Source of the DNA: Pseudomonadales bacterium
GTDB lineage: Bacteria; Pseudomonadota; Gammaproteobacteria; Pseudomonadales; Halieaceae
Length of the DNA stretch: 64,000 nucleotides
Assembly (NCBI GenBank): GCA_024234855.1
Contig: JACKNN010000002.1
Location: 372,001-436,000 of the forward strand
Direction: 5' to 3'
Shown: piece by piece, positions 43,447-52,643 of the stretch
Position numbering within the stretch: the stretch's first letter is position 1
Layout of the letters: every line of letters begins with the position of its first letter
The notes under the pieces: generated by a model
Databases searched by the model: none
Told to the model about the DNA's origin: nothing
The model's input: the letters and a program-made list of their open reading frames with translations, nothing else
Made by a program: the position numbers and the translations under genes

Positions 43447-44609
43447 TGGCCAAACTGGCAGCAGTGGTCGGCATCGGCCAGACCCATTACAAGACCCGGC
43501 GCGTGGATGTCTCGATCGCCGGCCTGGTGCGTGAGGCGGCGGTCAATGCGCTGGAGGATGCGGGCCTGGGTTGGGACGATATCGAGGCGGTGATTATCGG
43601 CAAAGCCCCGGATATGTTTGAAGGCGTGGTCATGCCGGAGAGCTATCTTACCGACGCCCTGGGTTGCAACGGCAAGCCTATGTTGCGGGTGCATACCGCG
43701 GGCTCGGTGGGGGGTTCTACCGCACTGGTCGCGGCATCCCATGTGCAAAGTGGCATGTTCAAGCGTGTGCTCACGGTGACTTTCGAGAAGCAGTCCGAAT
43801 CCAACGCCATGTGGGCGCTGTCGACACCGCAGCCGTTTTCAGTGCATTTGAACGCCGGCGCTGGCGGCTATTTCGCGCCGATCATCCGGGAGTATATGCG
43901 CCGCTCCGGTGCGCCCTACGATGTCGGCATCAGGGTGGCAGTGAAGGACCGGCTGAACGGCGCACGTAACCCCCTGGCGCACCTGCAGTTGCCGAATATC
44001 ACCGCACAGGAAGTCGAGGATTCGATGATGCTGTGGGACCCGATCCGGTTCCTCGAGGCCTGCCCCTCCTCCGACGGCGCCTGCGCCATGGTGATAGCCG
44101 CCGAGGAACTGGTGAGCCAGTCGCCCAGGCCCCCCGCCTGGATACGCGGCGTGGCGATGCGCTCCGAACCCACCATGTACGCGGGCCGGGAGGAGGTGAA
44201 TCCGCAGGCGGGCCGGGATTGCGCCGCCGATGTCTACCGGCAGGCGGGTATTACCGACCCGCGCAAGCAGCTCGATTGCGCCGAGGTCTACGTGCCGTTC
44301 AGCTGGTACGAGCCGATGTGGCTGGAGAACCTGGGTTTCGCCGCGGAGGGCGAGGGCTGGAGGATGACCATGTCGGGCGCCACCTCCCTGGATGAGGGCG
44401 GCGACATACCCTGGAACTGCTCCGGCGGGGTATTGTCCTCCAACCCCATCGGCGCCTCCGGTATGATCCGCTTTGCCGAAGCGGCGCGCCAGGTGCGCGG
44501 CGATGCCGGCGCCCACCAGGTAGAGGGCGCGAAACTCGCCCTGGGCCACGCCTACGGCGGCGGCGCCCAGTTTTTCGCCATGTGGGTCGTGGGCGCCGAA
44601 AAACCCTGA
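43446..44609 (+). CDS. Thiolase-family acetyltransferase / lipid-transfer protein
   Basis: A 387-residue thiolase-like protein, second of a tandem pair. Features: KLAAVVGIGQTHYKTRRVD at the start, PMLRVHTAGSVGGSTALVAA at about 75-95 (where a cysteine is usual, here His-Thr-Ala), and the GNCSGGVLSSNPIGASG late block with the catalytic Cys (WNCSGG) region, and GHAYGGGAQFFAMWVVG at the end. It overlaps the upstream gene and is probably a partner subunit, as with heteromeric Ltp/aldolase systems. The substrate is likely a C2- or C3-extended acyl-CoA. Confidence 0.83.
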   Translation: MAKLAAVVGIGQTHYKTRRVDVSIAGLVREAAVNALEDAGLGWDDIEAVIIGKAPDMFEGVVMPESYLTDALGCNGKPMLRVHTAGSVGGSTALVAASHVQSGMFKRVLTVTFEKQSESNAMWALSTPQPFSVHLNAGAGGYFAPIIREYMRRSGAPYDVGIRVAVKDRLNGARNPLAHLQLPNITAQEVEDSMMLWDPIRFLEACPSSDGACAMVIAAEELVSQSPRPPAWIRGVAMRSEPTMYAGREEVNPQAGRDCAADVYRQAGITDPRKQLDCAEVYVPFSWYEPMWLENLGFAAEGEGWRMTMSGATSLDEGGDIPWNCSGGVLSSNPIGASGMIRFAEAARQVRGDAGAHQVEGAKLALGHAYGGGAQFFAMWVVGAEKP

Positions 44610-44627
44610 TTTGCTGAGGAAGCCAAA

Positions 44628-46256
44628 ATGGCCAAACACTTCAATATTGCCGATATGTATGAAATGGTGGCCGACAAGGTACCGGCCCGGGACGCCCTGG
44701 TGTGCGGTGAGCGGCGCGCCACCTATGCCGCGCTGGAGCAGCGGGCGAACCAACTCGCCCACTACCTGGCGAGTCAGGGAGTGGGGGCGGGCGATCATGT
44801 CGGCCTGTACCTGTACAACTGCAATGAATACCTGGAGGCGATGCTGGCCTGCTTTAAATTGCGGGCGGTGCCGATCAACGTCAATTATCGCTATGTAGAG
44901 GAGGAACTGCTCTACATCTTCACTAATGCCGACCTGGTGGCCTGCATTCACCATCAGGAGTTCGCCCCTCATATCGCCGCGATCAAATCCGGTTCGCCGG
45001 CTGTCGCGACGTTTGTGCATGTCGCCGATGACAGCGGTTGCGACGCCGCATCGATAGCGTCGGCGGAATACGAGAGCGCCCTGGCGGGGCAGAGTCCACT
45101 GCGTGACTTCGCCGATCGCTCGGACGACGACCTGTTTATTCTCTACACCGGCGGCACCACGGGCATGCCCAAGGGTGTGATGTGGCCGCACAAGGACGTG
45201 TTTTTCGCCGCCATGGGCGGCGGCGGCTGGTTTCACCCGGACGGCGCCATCTCCGCTCCTGAACAGATCGCAGAGCGGGTGGGAGATTTCCCGATAATCG
45301 GCATGGCGCTGGCGCCGCTGATGCACGGCGCCTGCTGGTGGTACGCGTGTATCCAGCTGTTGGCGGGCAACACCGTGGTGCTGAACCCGGCACATTCCCT
45401 GGTCGGTGAGGAAATCTGGGACATCGTCGCCCGCGAGAAAGTCAACGCCATCACCATTGTCGGCGACGCCATGGCAGTGCCGCTGCTGGATGCGTTGGAG
45501 GATAATCCCGGGCGCTGGGATCTCAGCTCTGTTTTCAGCGTCGGCTCCGGCGGTGCGGTCTTTTCCACCAGCAAGCAGGACGCCTTCCGGCAGCATTTCC
45601 CCAACGTATTCATCACCAATTCCTTTGGCTCTTCCGAGAGTGGCAACATGGGCATGGACGGTGGCGGCAAGAAGGGTCAGGGCCTGGGCAACGTCAGCAA
45701 GAACGAGTTCATGTCGGTGATATCCGACGTGGAAGGCGAGCCCCACCACCATGTCGCCCCCGGCGAGATGGGTATTTTCGCGCGCAGCGGTTACATCCCG
45801 GTGGGTTATTACAACGACCCCGTCAAGACGGCCAGAACAATCGTCAGTGTCGACGGCAAAAACTGGTTGCTGCTGGGCGATGAGGCGCGGCTCGAGGAGG
45901 ATAACAGCATTACCGTTTTTGGTCGCGGCTCCAACTGCATCAATACCGGCGGCGAGAAAGTATTCCCTGAAGAGGTGGAGCAGGCGCTGAAAGCCAACCC
46001 GGATATTTTCGACTGCCTGGTGGTGGGTACGCCGGACGAGCGCTATGGCAGCAGGGTAACGGCAGTGGTCGCGGTGCGCGGTGACGCGCGGCTGACCCTG
46101 GCATCGGTGCAGGCCGAGGCCCGCAAGCACGTGGCGGGTTACAAGGTGCCGCGGGCGTTGCATGTGGTGGCGGAGGTGCCGCGGGCGCCGAGCGGTAAGC
46201 CGGCCTATCCGAAGGCGTTGGAGATCGCGTTGCGGGGGGAGGGCCGGGTGGAGTGA
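44628..46256 (+). CDS. Acyl-CoA synthetase (FadD-type)
   Basis: A 542-residue AMP-forming acid-CoA ligase. Motifs in order: LYTGGTTGMPKGVMWPH (P-loop), NSFGSSESGNMGMDGG, LLGDEARLEEDN (ATP contact) and GGEKVFPEEVEQALKANPDI with the C-terminal catalytic Lys in RAPSGKPAYPKA. It resembles FadD17/19-type ligases that activate steroid side chains or long-chain carboxylic acids. It lies 18 bp after the second thiolase and would provide CoA esters for the pathway. Cytoplasmic. Confidence 0.88.
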   Translation: MAKHFNIADMYEMVADKVPARDALVCGERRATYAALEQRANQLAHYLASQGVGAGDHVGLYLYNCNEYLEAMLACFKLRAVPINVNYRYVEEELLYIFTNADLVACIHHQEFAPHIAAIKSGSPAVATFVHVADDSGCDAASIASAEYESALAGQSPLRDFADRSDDDLFILYTGGTTGMPKGVMWPHKDVFFAAMGGGGWFHPDGAISAPEQIAERVGDFPIIGMALAPLMHGACWWYACIQLLAGNTVVLNPAHSLVGEEIWDIVAREKVNAITIVGDAMAVPLLDALEDNPGRWDLSSVFSVGSGGAVFSTSKQDAFRQHFPNVFITNSFGSSESGNMGMDGGGKKGQGLGNVSKNEFMSVISDVEGEPHHHVAPGEMGIFARSGYIPVGYYNDPVKTARTIVSVDGKNWLLLGDEARLEEDNSITVFGRGSNCINTGGEKVFPEEVEQALKANPDIFDCLVVGTPDERYGSRVTAVVAVRGDARLTLASVQAEARKHVAGYKVPRALHVVAEVPRAPSGKPAYPKALEIALRGEGRVE

Positions 46257-46401
46257 CTCAGTACTCATCAGCAGCGAATGATGTGGACGAAGGTGGGGTG
46301 CATTGGAATCGATGCCCTCGCACCGCTGCTGGCACGAGCCGGCAGTCCTTTGCATTCCCGTGGAGAAACCGCGTAAATATGTCCCAATCTGGAGCCAGCA
46401 C

Positions 46402-47220
46402 ATGAAAGAACTGGATATCAGCACCAAGAACTGCATCGTTGAACAGGACGGCCACGTGTTGATCGTCACCCTCAACCGCCCCGAGGCAAAGAACGCCTTC
46501 AGCCCCGAGATGCTGCTGGGCATGTACAAGGCCTGGCAGCGACTGGAGCACGATGACGGGCTCTACTGCGCAGTACTGACCGCCAACGGCGATACCTTTT
46601 GCGCGGGTATGGACCTCAAGGCGGGGGCGGAGGGTCAGCAACGCTCCACCGAGGAGTTTATGGAAGTGATGAGTCGGGTGCCAAACGTGCACTGGCAGGC
46701 GTTGCTGCGGGATAACCGCCCGAATAAACCGCTGATACTGGCCGTGGAGGGCTATGCGCTGGCGGGCGGTACCGAGGTATTGCAGGGGACCGATATCCGG
46801 GTGGCGGCGGACAACGCCGTATTCGGTATCACCGAGGTAGCCAGGGGACTCTACCCGATGTCGGGTTCCACGGTGCGCCTGCGCCGCCAGATTCCGTATT
46901 GCCTGGCCGCGGAGATGCTGCTGTGTGGCGAGCATATCAGCGCACAACGAGCGCTCGAGATAGGCCTGATCAACAAAATTGTGCCCGCCGGCCAGACGCT
47001 CGCGGCGGCCCGCGAATACGCCGTCCGAATCTGCGCCAACGGCCCGTTGGCGGTGCGGGCGGTAACCCGCTCGCTGCGGGAGCACCAGGAGAACATGGAG
47101 GAGGCCGAGGCCATGGTGGCCTCAGACGAACTGGCCGGGCCGGTGTTTGCCTCGGCGGATGCGAAGGAAGGCATGCGCGCGTTCAAGGAAAAACGGCCGG
47201 CGGTTTTCAGCGGGAAATGA
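46402..47220 (+). CDS. Enoyl-CoA hydratase/isomerase (crotonase) family
   Basis: A 272-residue crotonase. The oxyanion-hole regions are FCAGMDLKAG and GYALAGGTEVLQGTDIRV, with the general-base Glu positions in GGTEVL and FGITEVARGLYP. Probable role: hydration of an enoyl-CoA in the cluster. Start MKELDIS (46402) gives the right length; upstream in-frame codons lie in a poor coding stretch of 99 bp. The fold is trimeric, cytoplasmic. Confidence 0.85.
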   Translation: MKELDISTKNCIVEQDGHVLIVTLNRPEAKNAFSPEMLLGMYKAWQRLEHDDGLYCAVLTANGDTFCAGMDLKAGAEGQQRSTEEFMEVMSRVPNVHWQALLRDNRPNKPLILAVEGYALAGGTEVLQGTDIRVAADNAVFGITEVARGLYPMSGSTVRLRRQIPYCLAAEMLLCGEHISAQRALEIGLINKIVPAGQTLAAAREYAVRICANGPLAVRAVTRSLREHQENMEEAEAMVASDELAGPVFASADAKEGMRAFKEKRPAVFSGK

Positions 47221-47343
47221 AGTTCGGGGAGTACCGTTCGGGCTCGGGCACTTAGCAACATGAAGCGCGAAGAATGGCCCTGCAAGATGGAAAAATCGCG
47301 GCGCCCTGCGCATAATCAATCCTTTTTTTATCGAGACAGTGCC

Positions 47344-48018
47344 ATGACCGAACAGGCCCGGATATTTGATGAGATCGTTTTCCAGCGTCGCGCGCTGCGC
47401 GCATTTCTGCCGCGACCGGTGCCGACCGATATCCTGGAACGGATATTTACGGTCGCCCAGCGCGCGCCCAGCAATTGCAATACGCAGCCCTGGCTCACCC
47501 ACGTGGCTTCCGGTGCGAGCCTGCAGTCCCTGGCCGAGGAGTTACCCCGGCGCTTTATGGCGGGCCAGATCACGCTCGATTTCCCCTACGACGGTGTTTA
47601 CCAGGGGGTCTATAAAGAGCGGCAGTACGGTTCGGCCCAGGCCTTGTACGACGCAGTCCGTATCGAGCGGTCTGACAAGGCCCGCAGGCACGAGCAGTTC
47701 ATGCGTAACTTCACATTTTTTGATGCACCCCATGTCGCGTTCCTGTTCCTGCCTGAACCATTTGGCTTGCGTGAGGCGGCGGACCTGGGCATGTACGCCC
47801 AGACACTGATGCTGGCCATGACGGCCCATGGCCTGGGCAGTTGCCCCCAGACCGCGCTCAGTTTCGAGGCGGACATCATTCGGGAGCACCTGGGGGTGGC
47901 AGCCGTCAACAAACTGCTGTTCGGCATTTCTTTCGGCTATGCCGATCCCGACTCCCCGGTGAACGATTGTCTGACCGACCGGGCCGCACTGGCCGATTGC
48001 GTCAGTTTTCACGCCTGA
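47344..48018 (+). CDS. Nitroreductase-family flavin oxidoreductase
   Basis: A 224-residue FMN-dependent NADPH oxidoreductase. Motifs: FQRRALRAFLPRPV at 10-25 and TVAQRAPSNCNTQPWLTHV (FMN phosphate loop), then MTAHGLGSCPQTALSF near the C terminus. Reactions of this family include quinone and nitroaromatic reduction and double-bond saturation. It lies between two crotonases, so a double-bond reduction in the same pathway is plausible. Start MTEQARI (47344). Confidence 0.85.
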   Translation: MTEQARIFDEIVFQRRALRAFLPRPVPTDILERIFTVAQRAPSNCNTQPWLTHVASGASLQSLAEELPRRFMAGQITLDFPYDGVYQGVYKERQYGSAQALYDAVRIERSDKARRHEQFMRNFTFFDAPHVAFLFLPEPFGLREAADLGMYAQTLMLAMTAHGLGSCPQTALSFEADIIREHLGVAAVNKLLFGISFGYADPDSPVNDCLTDRAALADCVSFHA

Positions 48019-48037
48019 TCACCAGTGGGGGAATGAC

Positions 48038-48802
48038 ATGAGCGAGCTTCTGCTGGCTGACTATCGCGACGGGGTGCTGGTGTTGACCCTGAACCGCCCA
48101 CAAAAGAAAAATGCGATCAATAACGTGATGTGGAGAGACCTGTGCGAAGCCTTCAGGTCCGCCGCCGCCGACGACGCGGTGCGCTGCGTATTGCTGAGTG
48201 GTGCCGGCGAGCACTTTTGTGCCGGCGTGGACCTGGCCAGTTTTACCGAGATGGCAGACGGTGAGCAGCACCCGTTTGAATCGGCCGCCAGGGCAGTAGT
48301 GGAGTTCGACAAGCCGCTAGTGGCGGCGGCCCAGGGCGTCGCCATCGGCGGCGGTGCCACCGTGCTGTTCCACGCGGACATCGTGTACGTCGGGGAGAGC
48401 CTGCGCCTGCGCCTGCCGTTCGCCAGCCTGGGTCTCGTGCCGGAGTGGGGCAGCAGCTATATGCTGCAGGCCAATATCGGCGCACAGCGGGCAGTCGAGT
48501 TGTTTTACACGGCCGAGTGGGTCGACGCCGGCAAGGCGTTAAGCTGTGGAATCGCCGCGGCGGTGATTGCCGATGGCGAGCTGTTCGAACTCGCGCTGGC
48601 AAAGGCGCTGGAGATCGCCCGGTGGCCGCTGAACTCGCTGCGGGAGATCAAGCGCAGCCTGCGCATGCACCACCTGCCCGCCATCGACCTGGCGATCAAG
48701 GCCGAGCAGGCCGGAATGCTGCGCCAGGCCGGATCCCCGGAGAATATAGAGGCGGTGACCGCCTTCATGGAAAAGCGGACCCCGGATTTCAGTAAATGCT
48801 AG
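48038..48802 (+). CDS. Enoyl-CoA hydratase/isomerase family protein
   Basis: A 254-residue crotonase, second in this cluster. Motifs are LNRPQKKNAINNVMWRDL, FCAGVDLASF and GVAIGGGATVLFHADIVYVG, with FASLGLVPEWGSSYML. Usual glutamate bases appear replaced: GGGATV instead of GGAEL-type and GLVPEWG, where the second Glu is kept. It may be an isomerase rather than hydratase. Start 48038 with GGGG spacing; 20 bp after the nitroreductase. Confidence 0.83.
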   Translation: MSELLLADYRDGVLVLTLNRPQKKNAINNVMWRDLCEAFRSAAADDAVRCVLLSGAGEHFCAGVDLASFTEMADGEQHPFESAARAVVEFDKPLVAAAQGVAIGGGATVLFHADIVYVGESLRLRLPFASLGLVPEWGSSYMLQANIGAQRAVELFYTAEWVDAGKALSCGIAAAVIADGELFELALAKALEIARWPLNSLREIKRSLRMHHLPAIDLAIKAEQAGMLRQAGSPENIEAVTAFMEKRTPDFSKC

Positions 48803-49023
48803 TTCGGGCGGGTGTTGCGGGACGCGCGAATACACACGGGTGACTTCGAACACGTGGAGAACGCCACGCCGCCCGGACAACAATGCAGGCACCATGCTCG
48901 CAGCGGCCTGATATGACTGTGTAATGGCCACATTGTACCGCTCCAGCCATGACGCCGATGCTGCGGTGACAGGGTGCAAGCGGTAAGATGGCGCCAGTCG
49001 ATAACCAATAAGAGACCATCGCT

Positions 49024-51450
49024 ATGAAACTCCCTATCTCCGGCTATGCCCGGTTGCTTGTGGCGGCGCTATCCGCCGGCCTGGTGACGGCCTGCAGCGA
49101 CAACAGCAGCAATGCGCAGCCGGTCGTTCCGCCTGTCACCGATACCACTTACTCCGCCGATATCGTCTGGACTGAGTACGGTATCCCCCACGTCACGGCC
49201 ACGGACTGGGGCAGTCTGGGCTATGGCTCCGGATATGTCGCCGCCCAGGCCAATTATTGCGTCATCATGCGGGCGATCGTGGACGCCAGGGGGGAATCCG
49301 CCCGTTATTTCGGTGCCGAGGGCAACCTGGACATGGACCTGGTCATGAAGCTGGTCAACGACGATGCAGCCGTGCAGCGCATGTACGATGCTTTGCCGCC
49401 GTTCATGCAGCAGAACCTGGCAGGTTACGCCGCCGGTCTTAACCGCTACCTGGATGAAACCGGGGTCGCGAACCTGGCCGAGGGTGAAGAGGGCTGCCGT
49501 TCCGCGCCTTGGGTGCGCGCGGTGGATACGAGCGATATCGTGCGCCGTGTGCACAAACAGATTTTGCGGGCGAGTTCCGACCCGCTGGCAAAGTATACGG
49601 TGGCAGCGAGCCCTGACCAGGCGGTCAGCCTGGGCCTGCCGGTCGGGGTCAGTCCCCGGCAGCAACTGCTCGCCAGCGTGGACAGCGACAGAATCCGGGC
49701 GGCTATCCCGATGCCGACCGGTGAGCAGATTGGCAGCAACGCCTACGCGGTGGGCGCCGAGGGCTCCCAGACGAATTCCGGCATATTGTTTGGTAACCCG
49801 CACTTTCCCTGGCAGGGGTATGAGCGTTTCTTCATGTTTCACCTGACCCTCCCCGGTGAGTACGACGTTATGGGCTCCGCGCTGCTGGGTCTGCCCGCGC
49901 CGGTCATCGGCTTTAACCAGAACCTGGCCTGGTCGCATACGGTCAGCACGGGCAAACGCTTCACCTTCTACGAACTGGAGCTCAACCCCGAAAACGACAT
50001 GCAGTATATTTATGACGGCCAAATACGCGATATCGAGACGCGCACCGTCAGCGCCGAAGTACTGCAGCCCAATGACTCGGTGGCAACGGTCGAGCACACC
50101 TTCTACCTGTCGCATTTCGGCCCCATCGTCGACCTCGGCGTCGTATCGCCCCTGCTTGCGGGCTGGCCGAACGCGGTGGGAACCCTGCTGACCTATCGCG
50201 ACGCCAACCTGGAAAACCTGCGGGGACTGGAGCAGTGGGTTCGCATGGGCCAGGCAGCCGATCTTGGGGAGTTCGAGACTGCCCTGCGGTCTATCGGCAT
50301 CCCCTGGGTCAACACCATTGCCGCCGATCGTTACGGCGATGCCCTGTACAGCGATATCTCGGTGGTACCCCATGTATCGGTGGCGAAGTACAACAGCTGT
50401 ATCCGCGGGCTGTTACAGAATCTGCTGACCGATGCCGGCTTCGTGACCATGGACGGTTCCGACTCAGCCTGTGAATGGGGCAGTGATGCCAACACGCCGG
50501 CCGGGATATTCGGCTACGACAGCCTGCCCAAGCTGGATACTCGCCAGTACGGCGCCAATGCCAATGACAGCTACTGGCTGGCAAACCCGCGCCACCTGCT
50601 GGAAGGGTTCTCGCCCATCATAGGCAAGGAAGGTGTGGCCCAGAGCATCCGCACCCGCCACACCTTCGACCAGGCGGAGCAGCGCCTGGCCGGCACCGAT
50701 GGCCTGGGAGCGCCCGGCTTCAATATCGACAATATCCGCCAACTGCATTACCGCGCGACCAATTACGCGGCGGTGCTCATTGTGCAGGACGTGGTGGAAA
50801 TCTGCTCGGGTGTGACCGACTGGTCGGCCTATTCGGACAATGCTGCCACCGTTGCGCAGGCCTGCTCAGTGCTCGCCAACTGGGACGGGAGCCACCGCGT
50901 GGACAGCGTCGGCGGCCACGTATTCTATGAATTCTGGCGCGCGGTGTCCGGCACGGCCAACCTGTGGGCGGTACCCTTTGATGCCGCCGACCCGGTGCAT
51001 ACGCCCCGCGACCTCAATATCACCGACAGCGTCGTGGTGGAAGCGGTCAAGCAGGCCCTGGCCGATGGCGTCGACCGGCTGGTGACGGCGGGCATACCCA
51101 TGGACCGGCCCTGGGGCGAAGTGCAGTTCGATGAGAAGAACGGCGTGCGCTACCCGATTCACGGTGGCTCGGGTTCGATGATGTTCAGCGTGATTACATC
51201 GAGCCTTGTCGACGGTGAGGGCTATTCGGCCATCGGCCACGGCAACAGTTATATACAGGCGGTAACCTGGGATGAGAGCGATTGCCCCGATGCCTATGCG
51301 ATCCTGACCTATTCCCAGTCAACCGACCCGGGTTCCGATAACTATGCCGACAGCACCGGGCTCTACGCCGATGGGGGTTGGATCGATATGCCCTTCTGTG
51401 AAGCGGCTCGCGATGCCCAGGAAGTGCGCAGGGCGACGATAACCGAGTAG
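49024..51450 (+). CDS. Penicillin-acylase-type Ntn-hydrolase, lipoprotein
   Basis: An 808-residue precursor of the acylase family. The signal ends LVTACSDNSS (lipobox Cys24). The propeptide and alpha chain run to about 237; autocleavage is expected before Ser238 in QIGSNAYAV, giving the beta chain whose N-terminal Ser is the nucleophile. Support for catalysis: the GNPHFPW block at 257-263 and the NQNLAWSHTVSTG-type oxyanion region. Its relatives are PvdQ/QuiP-type acylases that cleave N-acyl homoserine lactones or other amides. Substrate not determinable from sequence. It stands apart from the catabolic operon by 221 bp. Confidence 0.9.
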   Translation: MKLPISGYARLLVAALSAGLVTACSDNSSNAQPVVPPVTDTTYSADIVWTEYGIPHVTATDWGSLGYGSGYVAAQANYCVIMRAIVDARGESARYFGAEGNLDMDLVMKLVNDDAAVQRMYDALPPFMQQNLAGYAAGLNRYLDETGVANLAEGEEGCRSAPWVRAVDTSDIVRRVHKQILRASSDPLAKYTVAASPDQAVSLGLPVGVSPRQQLLASVDSDRIRAAIPMPTGEQIGSNAYAVGAEGSQTNSGILFGNPHFPWQGYERFFMFHLTLPGEYDVMGSALLGLPAPVIGFNQNLAWSHTVSTGKRFTFYELELNPENDMQYIYDGQIRDIETRTVSAEVLQPNDSVATVEHTFYLSHFGPIVDLGVVSPLLAGWPNAVGTLLTYRDANLENLRGLEQWVRMGQAADLGEFETALRSIGIPWVNTIAADRYGDALYSDISVVPHVSVAKYNSCIRGLLQNLLTDAGFVTMDGSDSACEWGSDANTPAGIFGYDSLPKLDTRQYGANANDSYWLANPRHLLEGFSPIIGKEGVAQSIRTRHTFDQAEQRLAGTDGLGAPGFNIDNIRQLHYRATNYAAVLIVQDVVEICSGVTDWSAYSDNAATVAQACSVLANWDGSHRVDSVGGHVFYEFWRAVSGTANLWAVPFDAADPVHTPRDLNITDSVVVEAVKQALADGVDRLVTAGIPMDRPWGEVQFDEKNGVRYPIHGGSGSMMFSVITSSLVDGEGYSAIGHGNSYIQAVTWDESDCPDAYAILTYSQSTDPGSDNYADSTGLYADGGWIDMPFCEAARDAQEVRRATITE

Positions 51451-51475
51451 CGGCGGCGGAACAGCGTCCGGCCCC

Positions 51476-52591
51476 TCAGGGCTGGACGAAATCCGTGACT
51501 TCCAGGTTGAAGCCCGACAGGGCGTTGAAATGTACCGGCGCCGACATCAGGCGCATCTTGCCTATGCCGAGGCGCTTCAGTATCTGCGATCCGGTGCCGA
51601 TTACGCGGTAGTTCTGGATGCCCTCCGAACTGGTCGGTCCGGCCACGCCGGGCGGCGCCGGAAAACTCACTACCTCCGCCAGGCTCTGCTCGGCGCTGGC
51701 GTGCTGGCCAATCAGCACGACCGCGCCGGCGCCGTGCTCGGCAATACGCTGCATCGCCCGACGATAGGACCAGCCGGCATCGCTGCCTTCGATCTGGGTG
51801 CCCAGCACATCCCGCAGGGTGTTGATGGTCTGTACCCGCACCAGGGTGTCGACATCCTCGCGAATTTCGCCCCGGGTCAGGGCGTAATGCACGGTATCGT
51901 CGACCAGGTCCAGGAAAGTGTGCAACTCGAATTCGCCGAACTCGGTGGGCACGGTCTTGCTGTTGCGCAGTTCCACCGACTGCTCGTGCAGCGCCCGGTA
52001 CTGGATTAGGTCGGCTATGGTGCCCATGCGCAGCTGGTGTTTGGCGGCGAACTCTTCCAGTTGGGGCCGGCGCGCCATGGTGCCGTCCTCGTTCATGATT
52101 TCCACGATCAGCGCCGCCGGTTCGAAACCCGCCATGCGGGCGAGGTCTACGCCCGCCTCGGTATGCCCGGCCCGGCGTAAAACACCGCCGGGCTTGGCAA
52201 CCAGCGGAAAAATATGGCCGGGCTGGACGATATCGCCCGGGCCGGCGTCAGCGGCGACCGCCTTGAGCACGGTATGCGCCCGCTGCACGGAACTGATTCC
52301 CGGCCCCTTGCGTTCGGCGGCGTCGATGGACACTGTAAAGTTGGTTTCGTGCTGGGAGCGATTGTCGCGCACCATCAGCGGCAGCTGCAGCCGACGTGCG
52401 CGCTCATCGGTGATCGGCATGCAGATCAGGCCGCAGGCCTCGGTGGAGAAGAAGGTAATGATCTGGGGCGTCACAGCTTCGGCGGCGATGATCAGGTCGC
52501 CCTCGTTCTCGCGGTCCTCGTCATCCATCAGGATAACCATTTTACCGGCGCGAATATCGTCGAGAATGTCGGGGACGCTGCTCAGAGCCAT
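51476..52591 (-). CDS. ribB: RibB-type 3,4-DHBP synthase fused to a degenerate GTP cyclohydrolase II domain
   Basis: A 371-residue protein. Residues 1-200 are a full RibB domain: ILMDDEDRENEGDLIIAAE (acidic metal and substrate site), TFFSTEACGLICMP and HIFPLVAKPGGVLRRAGHTE. It should make 3,4-dihydroxy-2-butanone 4-phosphate for riboflavin. The second domain (210-371) keeps the GCHII fold but lacks the zinc cysteines; where canonical enzymes have SECLTGD...RCDCG this one reads LRDVLGTQIEGSDAG. So the second activity is likely lost, as in so-called RibBX proteins. It is 52 bp downstream of a thiolase gene on the same strand. No FMN riboswitch precedes it. Confidence 0.88.
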   Translation of the reverse strand: MALSSVPDILDDIRAGKMVILMDDEDRENEGDLIIAAEAVTPQIITFFSTEACGLICMPITDERARRLQLPLMVRDNRSQHETNFTVSIDAAERKGPGISSVQRAHTVLKAVAADAGPGDIVQPGHIFPLVAKPGGVLRRAGHTEAGVDLARMAGFEPAALIVEIMNEDGTMARRPQLEEFAAKHQLRMGTIADLIQYRALHEQSVELRNSKTVPTEFGEFELHTFLDLVDDTVHYALTRGEIREDVDTLVRVQTINTLRDVLGTQIEGSDAGWSYRRAMQRIAEHGAGAVVLIGQHASAEQSLAEVVSFPAPPGVAGPTSSEGIQNYRVIGTGSQILKRLGIGKMRLMSAPVHFNALSGFNLEVTDFVQP

Positions 52592-52643
52592 GGGAACTGC
52601 CTTGGGAAGAAGAAGGGCGGGGCGGGGTGGCCCCGCCGCCGGG

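Noticed and set aside
43839..46529. A long open frame of 896 codons on the minus strand
   Set aside because: It lies antisense to the thiolase and acyl-CoA synthetase genes, has poor composition (many His, Arg, Gly) and no ribosome-binding site. It is a shadow of the GC-rich plus-strand genes.
52592..52643. An FMN riboswitch upstream of ribB
   Set aside because: Only 52 bp separate it from the thiolase, too short for the FMN aptamer, and no conserved elements are seen.
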